Assembly (NCBI GenBank): GCA_945910005.1
Contig: OX246744.1
Span: 41,874,378-41,938,377 of the forward strand
DNA from: Isoperla grammatica
Lineage: Eukaryota > Arthropoda > Insecta > Plecoptera > Perlodidae
Direction of reading: 5' to 3'
Length of the DNA stretch: 64,000 nucleotides
A model generated the notes under the pieces. The model did no database searches. It saw nothing but the letters and a program-made list of their open reading frames with translations, and was not told where the DNA came from. Made by a program: the position numbers and the translations under genes. This document shows positions 1 to 9,169 of this stretch, piece by piece (position 1 is the first letter of the stretch; each line of letters opens with the position of its first letter).

Positions 1-760
1 CCTTGGCGATGTAAAGAGGCGAAACACCGCACACGAAGAAACAGATGATCATCAACCAACAGGTTGACTCGTTCTGAAGGAAGCCATTCCATGTGAGATG
101 CTAAAACTAGGCCTTCACCACGCGACACGTATTATTTAGTAAGCATAGACGTGTAGAAACCCGAGACCGCGGCTTGTGTTGTGTAATACAACCCAGAGTT
201 AACGCATCGCATTGCACTCACGACCGAAGGCAATACGAAGTAGCCGCTCGGCGCTCGTGTTTGTAATTCAACGTCACTTTTCGTGTCAATAGAGTGCACG
301 CGTCCTAGCGGATACGAAATTCGTGTCTATAGAACTGGCCGTGTCCAGTAGATCCTCGACTCTGATTGGTCGGATTTTTTGTTTGGCTCCTCGATTTGCT
401 GTTCGCCTGATAGCGAAAAATTTTGCGTAGATCTGCAAGTGCTGGGGAAGCCATTTTCGAATAAAACTATCAGAGAAAATTTTTGCGTGGAGCTGTCTCT
501 GAGAATACGCTTTTGCACATTTCTTCGACAAGTCCTACGTGTAATAACCAACGTAAAATGAAAATCAAAAGAAACTAACCTGACCGGCATAGACCCAGCT
601 AGCACCCCAAACACTTTTCACGACACGATAACACATTCTAAGGGTTAAAAAGAGATGTATTCCGAGAGAAAATGCACATCGCGACAAACATTGTTTTTCT
701 CGCCATTCGAACTGATGGCCAAAAGTCGCACGAGCCACGCCAGGTAGCAGCACTGCAAGT

Positions 761-851
761 CACGTGCTAGGAGAGGAGTCGGCTCCGTAACCATGGCCAC
801 GACGCGGTATCCACGTGCTAGGGGAGGAGCTTTCGCCGTAACCATGGTAAA
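761..851 (+). promoter_or_regulatory. 51-bp direct repeat with E-box and RFX X-box-like motif, copy A
   Basis: CACGTG lies at 761-766 and 812-817, each followed 20 bases later by GTAACCATGG (787 and 838). The 51-bp spacing is the same in copy B. The second half-sites are degenerate here (GGCCAC, GGTAAA) where copy B has perfect ones. It lies about 400-500 bp upstream of the first signal-exon cassette of the EF-hand gene. A regulatory role is inferred. Confidence 0.45.
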
Positions 852-909
852 GTAAACATAAAACCTATACCCATGTGATCGCTCAGTGCGACGTTGTAGA
901 AAGAGGGGC

Positions 910-1232
910 TTAGAAATTTGTAACCGCAATAATGTTGATTTACAGTGCGTTCTTGTAGGTCTAGTATAGGCTCATTAGACAGTACCACATAGTGGCAATA
1001 TAGTGGATGCTAGCCCTGTTCACTACGCGTCTGACGAAGGTATAACCGTACCCATGGAATAACAATAGTAAATGTTACGTCAATAAAACCATATCATTGT
1101 ACGGCCTAGACATTACAAATCGCAATGACGTTGATTTACTGTGCGTTCTAGGAGGACTAGTGTAGGCTCACTTTACAGTACCATATAGTGGCAATATAAT
1201 GAATCATAGCCCTGTTCAGTACTTGTCTGAGG
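910..1232 (+). promoter_or_regulatory. Duplicated promoter-proximal module of EF-hand gene, copy A
   Basis: Two diverged copies of a roughly 120-bp module (about 910-1031 and 1111-1232) end just before the first signal cassette. Both contain a run reading GGCAATATA followed by AGCCCTGTTCA. The AT-rich ATATAATGA near 1194 could be a TATA-like element about 30 bp upstream of the array. No transcription start can be fixed from sequence alone. Confidence 0.4.
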
Positions 1233-2330
1233 TCTGGTGGTGAGATACAGAACTAATCTACCTGAGTGTTGCCACTGTGCTGTGTGTTGGCTGTGCTGTG
1301 GCTGGAGCTGCCGTCTGGTGGTGAGATACAGAACTAATCTACCTGTTGCCATGATAAGAGTGTTGTCACTGTGCTGTGTGTTGGCTGTGCTGTGGCTGGA
1401 GCTGCCGTCTGGTGGTGAGATACAGAACTAATCTACCTGTTGACATGATAAGAGTGTTGTCACTGTGCTGTGTGTTGGCTGTGCTGTGGCTGGAGCTGCC
1501 GTCTGGTGGTGAGATACAGAACTAATCTACCTGTTGACATGATAAGAGTGTTGTCACTGTGCTGTGTGTTGGCTGTGCTGTGGCTGGAGCTGCCGTCTGG
1601 TGGTGAGATACAGAACTAATCTACCTGTTGCCATGATAAGAGTGTTGTCACTGTGCTGTGTGTTGGCTGTGCTGTGGCTGGAGCTGCCGTCTGGGGGTGA
1701 GATACAGAACTAATCTACCTGTTGCCATGATAAGAGTGTTGTCACTGTGCTGTGTGTTGGCTGTGCTGTGGCTGGAGCTGCCGTCTGGTGGTGAGATACA
1801 GAACTAATCTACCTGTTGCCATGATAAGAGTGTTGTCACTGTGCTGTGTGTTGGCTGTGCTGTGGCTGGAACTGCCGTCTGGTGGTGAGATACAGAACTA
1901 ATCTACCCGTTGACATGATAAGAGTGTTGTCGCTGTGCTGTGTGTTGGCTGTGCTGTGGCTGGAGCTGCCGTCTGGTGGTGAGATACAGAACTAATCTAC
2001 CTGTTGACATGATAAGAGTGTTGTCACTGTGCTGTGTGTTGGCTGTGCTGTGGCTGGAGCTGCCGTCTGGTGGTGAGATACAGAACTAATCTACCTGTTG
2101 ACATGATAAGAGTGTTGTCACTGTGCTGTGTGTTGGCTGTGCTGTGGCTGGAGCTGCCGTCTGGTGGTGAGATACAGAACTAATCTACCTGTTGCCATGA
2201 TAAGAGTGTTGTCGCTGTGCTGTGTGTTGGCTGTGCTGTGGCTGGAGCTGCCGTCTGGTGGTGAGATACAGAACTAATCTACCTGTTGACATGATAAGAG
2301 TGTTGTCACTGTGCTGTCTCTCTGCTGTAT
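1232..2330 (+). repeat. 94-bp minisatellite made of signal-peptide exons, copy A
   Basis: Twelve donor-bearing units begin with GTCTGGTGGTGAG at 1232, 1313 and then every 94 bp to 2253. Ten complete cassettes have an ATG (1351, 1445 ... 2197) opening a short reading frame beginning MIRVLSLCCVLAVLWLEL, followed by a G|GTGAGA splice donor. The first unit (about 1232-1312) has lost the ATG. The last ATG at 2291 opens a diverged cassette (MIRVLSLCCLSAVFAIAK) without the donor. Each complete unit is therefore a candidate first exon of the EF-hand gene. Confidence 0.9.
2197..2260 (+). CDS. Signal-peptide exon of EF-hand/Diedel-like gene, copy A (last complete cassette)
   Basis: This 64-nt coding exon gives M-I-R-V-L-S-L-C-C-V-L-A-V-L-W-L-E-L-P-S-G plus one base, a typical short hydrophobic signal peptide. 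It ends at G|GTGAGATAC, a good 5' splice site in phase 1, and the downstream exon at 3288 starts in phase 1 after TTGCAG. The joined reading is ...PSG-GQADCCY, so signal cleavage would free the cysteine-rich domain. I chose this cassette because it is nearest the acceptor. Nine identical or near-identical cassettes upstream (ATGs 1351 to 2103) are equally usable, so the real first exon cannot be decided without RNA data. The intron would be about 1.0 kb. Confidence 0.7.
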
Positions 2331-2453
2331 TCGCGATCGCAAAACTTCGAAACGCCTCTAGCGGACAAAATTATCCCTAAGCTAACGGGTCTAGCGCTCT
2401 GACTGTCTGCGGATTCTCGCACTTACCACACGGTAGCCTGGTAGGCCTACTAA

Positions 2454-3149
2454 TCTCGTTCTAGCTGTTATACCAATGGTTATACTATTCATTTTGAAGG
2501 AAAAACTTATAGGAAAGGGTATTTAGGTACCATTCCAATAGTATCATAAAGGTTATTTCAAAATTATAGATCCAGTAGTTTACTTCTTATAACAGTTCTC
2601 GTAAAAATCGGAAAATTAGCAATATTTCTTAAAACTTAAATTGCAGAAAAACTAAAGATCGGATTTTGACGAGAATTCCTTGGGAACATGAACCAACAAT
2701 GTAATAAAATTAAAAAAAAACCTTTGTAGATAGAAATTGCCCTGAACGAAAGTTAAAAACATGCACTAACAGGCAGGGTGCGTAGTTTCACGCCCAAATC
2801 GCTGCTTTTGAGGTCCAACCGCTGCACCCTGGATTATTAGTGCATGGTATGAATTTTCGTTCGGGGCGGTTTCTATCTACAAAGTTTATTTGTATATTAT
2901 CCCACATTATTGATACATATTCTTGAGGTACTTTTGACCAAATCCGATCATTAGTTTTTCGACAATTTAAGATGAGAAAACAAAAAGAAATTTTGCTCAT
3001 TTTCCGACGCTTTGCGTGAATTGTTGTAACAAGTAAACTACTGGCTCTATAATTTTGAAATCAACTTAATAATGACTATTGGCAAAACTAAATATACTTT
3101 GCTAAAAGATTTCCCATCAAAATTAATAGTATAACAGCTAGAACGAGAT
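2454..3149. mobile_element. Foldback element in intron of EF-hand gene, copy A
   Basis: The ends are inverted: TCTCGTTCTAGCTGTTATAC at the left and GTATAACAGCTAGAACGAGA at the right. Inner segments also pair, for example around the GATCGGATTT and AAATCCGATC runs. The same element is at 12878-13576 in copy B, so it was present before the duplication. It has no coding capacity. Confidence 0.8.
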
Positions 3150-3287
3150 AAGTGAACAACGTTCCAGCAATACCGCCCATGTCACGCAGAGAAGTTAACC
3201 GGCACGGCCGCCACATTGGCAAGTGACGTCACTGTCAAACGTCATTCAGAGTGCGAATAGCAGCACCTAACCTTGTGTTGGTTGCAG

Positions 3288-4510
3288 GTCAGGCAGACTG
3301 CTGTTATACCCACCGCTATCACAAGTTGTCTCGTAAAGGACACCGATGCAACGACTGTACATCCCCCTATAAATACTGCGGGGTCGGCGATTGCAACATC
3401 TTCGGGTGCAACTGTACCGGCGGTTGTAGACAAGGAAGGTGTACCAAAGATCCCTCCTGGGCCGTCTTGGCTCGGCGCGATGAGGCAACGGAAGTGGAGG
3501 ACGCCGATGACGTCATCAGAGCTGCCGACGCTGACGGTGACGGGAGGATGAGCCTCGATGAGGCTAGAGCCCTCCTAGGGGGGGCGCTCGCCCACGACAG
3601 AAGGTCCCTGGCCGCGCTTGACGCCATCAGAGCTGCCGACGCTGACGGTGACGGGAGGATGAGCCTCGATGAGGCTAGAGCCCTCCTAGGGGGGGCGCTC
3701 GCCCACGACAGAAGGTCCCTGGCCGCGCTTGACGTCATCAGAGCTGCCGACGCTGACGGTGACGGGAGGATGAGCCTCGATGAGGCTAGAGCCCTCCTAG
3801 GGGGGGCGCTCGCCCACGACAGAAGGTCCCTGTCCGCGCTTGACGTCATCAGAGCTGCCGACGCTGACGGTGACGGAAGGATGAGCCTCGATGAGGCTAG
3901 AGCCCTCCTAGGGGGGGCGCTCGCCCACGACAGAAGGTCCCTGGCCGCGCTTGACGTCATCAGAGCTGCCGACGCTGACGGTGACGGGAGGATGAGCCTC
4001 GATGAGGCTAGAGCCCTCCTAGGGGGGGCGCTCGCCCACGACAGAAGGTCCCTGTCCGCGCTTGACGTCATCAGAGCTGCCGACGCTGACGGTGACGAAA
4101 GGATGAGCCTCGATGAGGCTAGAGCCCTCCTAGGGGGGGCGCTCGCCCACGACAGAAGGTCCCTGGCCACGCATGACGTCATCAGAGCTGCCGACGCTGA
4201 CGGTGACGGGAGGATGAGCCTCGATGAGGCTAGAGCCTTCCTAGGGGGGGCGCTCGCCCACGACAGAAGGTCCCTGGCCGTGCTTGACGTCATCAGAGCT
4301 GCCGACGCTGACGGTGACGGGAGGATGAGCCTCGATGAGGCTAGAGCCCTCCTAGGGGGGGCGCTCGCCCACGACAAAAGGTCCCTGGCCGCGCTTGACG
4401 TCATCAGAGCTACCGACGCTGACGGTGACGGAAGGATGAGCCTCGATGAGGCTAGAGCCCTCCTCCGGGGGGGCGCTCGCCCACGACAGAAGGTCCCTGG
4501 CCGCGCTTGA
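3288..4510 (+). CDS. Secreted Diedel-like domain plus tandem EF-hand protein, copy A, main exon (frameshifted)
   Basis: The exon begins after the acceptor TTGTGTTGGTTGCAG. The first about 60 residues hold ten cysteines, starting DCCYTH and including the run YCGVGDCNIFGCNCTGGC, which resembles the core of the Diedel family (small secreted modulators of insect immune signalling, also found in some insect viruses). Then follow 37-residue repeats from base 3509, each with a canonical EF-hand loop DADGDGRMSLDE (Asp 1, 3, 5, Ser 9, Glu 12), so calcium binding is expected. Because the signal exon precedes it, the protein should be extracellular. In unit 9 (4464-4468) the usual CTCCTAG reads CTCCTCCG, a one-base gain that shifts the frame and stops at 4508-4510, losing the last two repeats and the terminal loop. 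Whether this is real or a sequencing error is open. Confidence 0.85.
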
Positions 4511-4730
4511 CGTCATCAGAGCTGCCGACGCTGACGGTGACGGGAGGATGAGCCTCGATGAGGCTAGAGCCCTCCTAGTGGGGGCGCTCGCCCACGACAG
4601 AAGGTCCCTGGCCGCGCTTGACGTCATCAGAGCTGCCGACGCTGACGGTGACGGGAGGATGAGCCTCGATGAGGCTAGAGCCCTCCTAGGGGGGTCGCTC
4701 GCCCACGACAGAAGGTCCCTGGCCGCGCTT
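3509..4730 (+). repeat. 111-bp EF-hand-coding tandem repeat, 11 units, copy A
   Basis: Units start with GACGYCATCAGAGCT at 3509, 3620 and every 111 bp (112 across unit 9) to 4620. Units differ at only a few bases, which points to recent homogenisation. Each codes one 37-residue EF-hand module, and unit 6 has a Gly-to-Glu change in the loop (DADGDERMSLDE). Confidence 0.95.
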
Positions 4731-4778
4731 GACGCAGACAATGATCATTATCTGACCGCTAGGGAGATTGACGCTTGA
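4465..4778 (+). pseudogene. Out-of-frame 3' end of EF-hand gene, copy A
   Basis: After the one-base gain near 4466 the original frame continues in another phase: two more 37-residue units, then the terminal loop DADNDHYLTARE and REIDA before TGA at 4776-4778. The same C-terminus is in frame in copy B (TGA at 14760-14762), which shows this was the ancestral end. In copy A it is translated only if the indel is an assembly or sequencing error. Confidence 0.8.
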
Positions 4779-5832
4779 GCTACAAGAAGATGTTCGTAAC
4801 GTTGTAACGACGTACGTTGTCGTACGATGTAATCATATATAACAACAGTGAATGATGCCTTCTTTAAATATAAATTTAAAACTTTTAAGTGTAACAGCAC
4901 CATTAATACCCCAAAATGTTATCTATTAAAGCAGGGAATTTGCTTAATTTAATGTTATGACTAGTAAGCACGTTTTTATGGAAGCTATGTTGCTACTGTT
5001 GAAATGTATGCCTTATACCCATTTAAAATCACGTTTTCGTGAAGACCCGCTATTAACTATTAAAAAGTATTAGTTAAGTCAAATACTTGTTTAACATCAT
5101 ATTTCAAGGCTTATCTTATCACTGAACAAATTTAAGACTTTTCACCGAACAAATGAAAGTAAAACACATTGTCCCACCATCTTCGTCCCTACTAGTTTCA
5201 CTGCTTGTTAACAATACGCAACTGTCTGTTGTTGTACAATGTACATCCCACCTTTAATTTACTAACAATAAATGTATCTATATTAGTAAAACAGATTTGT
5301 TTCTCTTCTCCTAAATCCTCCAAGTTTTTTTCGCCTGTCATACACTTATTACACTTATCAAATCTAGTGTAAATATAGTCAGCCGTTCTTGTGTACCATG
5401 TTAGTCAGTGTGAATATTTGTATTACGCTTGCCTGTAATGGGGAACCTGCAACTAACGTCACAACCGAACTACAACAATGGAAACTGATGGACAAACAAC
5501 AAGCTGTCAAACTAGTTGCTTTGCGCATAATGGGGAAAAAACAATTTGTTTTAACGATAGTTACTGCTTGCCAGTTAAAAAACTATTTTAATGATGGACA
5601 ACAACGATCTGAACTTGTAAAGGTTTTGAACTTTTCAATTTTCCAACTTCACAATATTTTATCTTTTGACGGCTTGTTGTTTGTCCATCGGTTCAATTAA
5701 TTTGTTTCATTGTTGTGTGTTGGTGTTGTGCGTTCCGTAATAAATGAGGTCTAAGCCACCTATATCGGAATTTGGAAGCACCAAGGAAACAGGAATTAAT
5801 AAAATACCATTAACATGTACACCGTAAGTGAT
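4779..5832. other. Convergent intergenic spacer, copy A
   Basis: AT-rich 3' flanks of the EF-hand gene (plus) and the propiece-peptide gene (minus). It matches 14763-15727 of copy B with small indels. A poly(A) signal AATAAA is at 5267-5272. I see no other gene; the 103-codon open frame at 5389-5700 is not preserved in copy B. Confidence 0.7.
5267..5272 (+). terminator. Poly(A) signal AATAAA for EF-hand gene, copy A
   Basis: The hexamer lies about 490 bp after the ancestral stop codon. Copy B has an AATAAA at 15180-15185 in the matching stretch. Confidence 0.5.
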
Positions 5833-5838
5833 TTTATT
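5833..5838 (-). terminator. Poly(A) signal AATAAA for propiece-peptide gene, copy A
   Basis: On the minus strand the hexamer is about 140 bp beyond the stop codon at 5980-5982, and it is conserved at 15728-15733 in copy B. Confidence 0.55.
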
Positions 5839-5979
5839 TTGCTTTCTATAACTAAGTTTCTATTTCTATTTGGTATTTATAATCTTCATGAACTTATTCA
5901 TTGCAAAGATATTAAGCCGTGACCAGATGGAGGATAAATCATAAACGTATTGTAATCATAGTATGTTCAGTTCATTTTG

Positions 5980-6267
5980 TTAACCTCGGAGTAACCCAGT
6001 CGCAACGGCGGCACAGTTGACATAGCCGCTACCGCAGACCTTCCTGCCAAAGTTGTAAACCTTGACGAGACCGCCACGGATTTTCTGGAGCCAGCCTCGT
6101 GTGACGCCAGAAGATTGGGCTGCCGTGTCTTTAATACACTGAACAATCTCAAGTAGCGCTTTGCCCAGACCCTCGGCGGAAGCTGCAACTACAGCCTGCT
6201 CGCACGTGGCTTTGTCTTGGTTCCCTGCGCGGCATTGTATGGCCGCGGCTTTGGCGTCCATCCACAC
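5980..6267 (-). CDS. Cationic peptide precursor, copy A, exon 3 (mature region)
   Basis: Minus-strand terminal exon after the acceptor CTCTCACGCAG, phase 0, coding 95 residues. It starts VWMDAKAAAIQC and ends VATGLLRG, then TAA. By eye there are 12 Lys/Arg and 6 Asp/Glu, so it is clearly basic, with five cysteines and a basic amphipathic-looking stretch GWLQKIRGGLVKVYNFGRKV. The preceding exon is strongly acidic and ends in Arg-Lys, a usual prohormone cleavage signal, so the architecture is that of a secreted antimicrobial or defence peptide. I do not recognise the family, and function is inference from charge and layout only. The paralogue is at 15885-16172. Confidence 0.75.
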   Translation of the reverse strand: MWMDAKAAAIQCRAGNQDKATCEQAVVAASAEGLGKALLEIVQCIKDTAAQSSGVTRGWLQKIRGGLVKVYNFGRKVCGSGYVNCAAVATGLLRG

Positions 6268-6289
6268 CTGCGTGAGAGGGACAGAAAAC

Positions 6290-7790
6290 CGTTATCACAC
6301 TGTGCTGTGCTGAGGGTTGGCTCTTACTTTCCTAAGGGGCCCGCGCTTGGCCGTGAGGTAGACAGAGTATTGGGGCCCGAGACTTCTCACAACTCTCATC
6401 ACACTGTGCTGAGGGTTGGCTCTTACCTTCCTAAGGGGCCCGCGCTGGGCCGTGAGGCAGACAGAGTATTGGGGCCCGAGACTTCTCACAACTCTCATCA
6501 CACTGTGCTGAGGGTTGGCTCTAACCTTCCTAAGGGGCCCGCGCTGGGCCGTGAGGCAGACAGAGTATTGGGGCCCGAGACTTCTCACAACTCTCATCAC
6601 ACTGTGCTGAGGGTTGGCTCTTACCTTCCTAAGGGGCCCGCGCTGGGCCGTGAGGCAGACAGAGTATTGGGGCCCGAGACTTCTCACAACTCTCATCACA
6701 CTGTGCTGAGGGTTGGCTCTAACCTTCCTAAGGGGCCCGCGCTGGGCCGTGAGGCAGACAGAGTATTGGGGCCCGAGACTTCTCACAACTCTCATCACAC
6801 TGTGCTGAGGGTTGGCTCTTACCTTCCTAAGGGGCCCGCGCTGGGCCGTGAGGCAGACAGAGTATTGGGGCCCGAGACTTGTCACAACTCTCATCACACT
6901 GTGCTGAGGGTTGGCTCTTACCTTCCTAAGGGGCCCGTGCTGGGCCGTGAGACAGACAGAGTATTGGGGCCCAAGACTTGTCACAACTCTCATCACACTG
7001 TGCTGAGGGTTGGCTCTTACCTTCCTAAGGGGCCCGTGCTGGGCCGTGAGACAGACAGAGTATTGGGGCCCGAGACTTGTCACAACTCTCATCACACTGT
7101 GCTGAGGGTTGGCTCTTACCTTCCTAAGGGGCCCGCGCTGGGCCGTGAGGCAGACAGAGTATTGGGGCCCGAGACTTGTCACAACTCTCATCACACTGTG
7201 CTGAGGGTTGGCTCTTACCTTCCTAAGGGGCCCGCGCTGGGCCGTGAGGCAGACAGAGTATTGGGGCCCGAGACTTCTCACAACTCTCATCACACTGTGC
7301 TGAGGGTTGGCTCTTACCTTCCTAAGGGGCCCGCGCTGGGCCGTGAGGCAGACAGAGTATTGGGGCCCGAGACTTGTCACAACTCTCATCACACTGTGCT
7401 GAGGGTTGGCTCTTACCTTCCTAAGGGGCCCGTGCTGGGCCGTGAGACAGACAGAGTATTGGGGCCCGAGACTTGTCACAACTCTCATCACACTGTGCTG
7501 AGGGTTGGCTCTTACCTTCCTAAGGGGCCCGCGCTGGGCCGTGAGGCAGACAGAGTATTGGGGCCCGAGACTTGTCACAACTCTCATCACACTGTGCTGA
7601 GGGTTGGCTCTTACCTTCCTAAGGGGCCCGTGCTGGGCCGTGAGACAGACAGAGTATTGGGGCCCGAGACTTGTCACAATTCTCATCACACTGTGCTGAG
7701 GGTTGGCTCTTACCTTCCTAAGGGGCCCGTGCTGGGCCGTGAGACAGACAGAGTATTGGGGCCCGAGACTTCTCACAACTCTCATCACAC
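6290..7790 (-). repeat. 99-bp minisatellite carrying a 5' splice site, 15 units, copy A
   Basis: Fifteen units fill intron 2 of the minus-strand gene. On the minus strand nearly every unit reads CTTAGGAAG|GTAAGAGCC, a strong donor; two units have GTTAGA instead. Because 99 is a multiple of three, the frame from exon 2 stays open through all units (33-residue repeat SLGPQYSV...LRKVRANPQHSVMRVV). The unit nearest exon 2 probably supplies the true exon end. Confidence 0.92.
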
Positions 7791-7980
7791 TCATCATCTC
7801 GGCTCTTCTGTCCTTGATTGAAACTCTGACGTCTTCTTGAACGTCTGACTCGTCCATCGTGGGGAAAGGTTCGTCCAACGTGTCCTGGATCTCGTCCTGG
7901 GAGACTAGTTCGTCGTCCTGATCGTCCTGAGCAAACTCGTCGTGATCGACTTCGTCCTGGGCTGGATGCGCGTTTAACAT
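7714..7980 (-). CDS. Cationic peptide precursor, copy A, exon 2 (acidic propiece)
   Basis: The minus-strand exon starts after CTTCTGTTTCAG in phase 0. It codes MLNAHPAQDEVDHDE, continues very rich in Asp, Glu and Gln (DDQDDELVSQDEIQDTLDEP), passes a dibasic DRR and ends GPLRK at AAG|GTAAGA inside the first 99-bp unit (89 codons, phase 0). An earlier donor GTT|GTGAGA, just before the first repeat, would also keep frame and give a shorter propiece. The strong consensus and the terminal Arg-Lys favour the later one. Such acidic propieces usually neutralise a basic mature peptide until secretion. The matching exon in copy B is 17978-18244. Confidence 0.7.
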
Positions 7981-8479
7981 CTGAAACAGAAGTGCACTCT
8001 TAATGTCTGTCCAAGGGTCTTTACGTCAATATTATCCATATCACTCAGATTGCAACCTGGCTTGTGTTAACAGGATGGGCGGATTGCAGTGGTAGTTGTT
8101 ATATGAATCTGGTTTGTCTAAAGACACTTACCAATCCGTGCCTACTCTAAATATAATACTGTTACTTTACACTCTTAACACCAGTGGCGTCTCGTGAGGT
8201 TTTCAATGGGTTTGGTCACAACCAAGTAAACTTTATAAAATATTTCTAAAACAACACAAAATTGGAACTTAAAATAATAAAAAACTGAGCTATGACTTTG
8301 TGCGAGTTATATGCTAACAGTGTTGGTCGCATCACGTGATTCGAAACTCATCCCTTATTGGCCATATGCCGTGAATGAAATGTTGCAGACAAATGTTTTG
8401 GTATCAGGTTTTTAAACTAGTTTTCAATACCTGCTTTCCTTGTATCGCTAGCTCTATATAGAATTTTTCATATACTCAC
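7981..8479 (-). other. Intron 1 of cationic peptide gene, copy A
   Basis: GT-AG intron of 499 bp. It contains a run CAGTGGCGTCTCG (8184) that recurs at 19197 in copy B and resembles DNA-transposon ends seen elsewhere in this window. No coding sequence is visible. Confidence 0.6.
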
Positions 8480-8530
8480 CCCGACCACGGACGCAGCCAA
8501 TAGGAAGCAGAGAACTGTCTTTGAATACAT
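8480..8530 (-). CDS. Cationic peptide precursor, copy A, exon 1 (signal peptide)
   Basis: The minus-strand exon codes MYSKTVLCFLLAASVVG (17 codons, phase 0) and ends at GGG|GTGAGT, a strong donor. This is a classic signal peptide: short basic n-region, hydrophobic core, small residues at the end. Joining to exon 2 gives ...SVVG-MLNAHP. The start is the only ATG in frame, about 80 bp downstream of a TATA box. It is identical in sequence to the copy B exon 19994-20044 at the protein level, while the intron around it has diverged, which supports a functional gene. Confidence 0.85.
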
Positions 8531-8610
8531 CGCGTTGTCTTGTTCGGAGTCCTCTCAGTTCTCCCAGAGGATCTTCTCTGCAATGTGATCTCTGGTAGCG
8601 CCGCCCGGGC

Positions 8611-8616
8611 TTTATA
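8611..8616 (-). promoter_or_regulatory. TATA box of cationic peptide gene, copy A
   Basis: GGTATAAAGCCCGGGC on the minus strand. A start about 30 bp downstream would leave a 5' leader of roughly 50 bp before the ATG at 8530. The motif and leader are conserved in copy B. Confidence 0.75.
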
Positions 8617-8875
8617 CCACATCCCAGCTGCCGCGCTCGTTCTGAACAACAAACAACTCAATATTGTTTGCCAAAACCTTGTTTTTAAGGAAATAAACGG
8701 CTAACAGACGAGGCTAAAAACTAATTTGACAGAATTAACAAATTATCATCAAGAATATGTTTATTAACTGACATACATTTAATTTCTTCTGTGTCGGCAA
8801 ATAATATAAAGACTAAACAGATAATTGAGGGAGTGTTAAATGAAAGATTAGTAGGCCATAATGCGACAAGATGAG

Positions 8876-9102
8876 TAGAGCACCTAACGTTGCCTCTTAT
8901 ACAGAGTACTATGCTGTTACTATTAGGTTTATAACCAAGGTCGTCTTGTTTTTCGCCTAGCGGAGGCTAAAGAAAAACAAAGAAAGTATCTACAACACAT
9001 GTATAAAGCAAAGAGCTCCGTCTGTATGTCTGCCTGTCTATCTGTCTGATGTCTGTCTGTCTGTCTTTCTGTTTGTCTGTCCGTCTGTCTGTTTGTCTGT
9101 CC

Positions 9103-9138
<36 letters not shown>

Positions 9139-9169
9139 GTCGGTCTGTCTGTCTACCCGTCTATGATCT
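8876..9169. repeat. Junction of the duplication with (TCTG)n microsatellite
   Basis: Between the two duplicated units lies a TCTG-rich tract (about 9020-9165). A short run around 8925-8960 (CCAAGGTCGTCTTG then CGCCTAGCGG) recurs at 18440-18475. Open frames here are low-complexity shadows. Confidence 0.8.

Larger units (their letters stand above)
1..8875. repeat. Segmental tandem duplication, copy A (left end cut by window)
   Basis: Bases from position 1 onward align with 9201 onward, and the match continues through both genes to about 8875 (partner about 20385). Gene order is the same in both copies: EF-hand gene on plus, propiece-peptide gene on minus. Copy A lacks three insertions found in copy B (10293-11103, about 18430-19195 and 19291-19761), so those arrived after the duplication or were lost here. 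Bases 1-560 are non-coding and simply match copy B. The unit is about 9 kb before insertions. Confidence 0.93.

Noticed and set aside
286..929. Minus-strand frames partly shared with 9542-10062, with a donor-like CAG|GTAAGC at 9796 (GTTAGT in copy A)
   Set aside because: The frames differ between the copies by shifts and many amino-acid changes, as expected for non-coding DNA. A non-coding leader exon cannot be excluded.
1232..2330. CRISPR-like regular array
   Set aside because: Units are continuous repeats without distinct spacers, in a eukaryotic intron-exon setting.
3288..3470. Recent viral origin of the Diedel-like domain
   Set aside because: The family has insect-virus members, but there is no viral flanking gene here, the domain is in an intron-containing duplicated gene with host-type signals, and it is fused to EF-hands.
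3367..4741. Long minus-strand open frames (345 and 129 codons) across the EF-hand array
   Set aside because: Antisense shadow of the 111-bp repeat, which is a multiple of three; no splice sites or family match, while the plus frame encodes canonical EF-hands.
6217..7821. 534-codon plus-strand frame over the 99-bp array
   Set aside because: Repeat period divisible by three keeps several frames open; the opposite strand has the phased exon, and the frame is broken in copy B.
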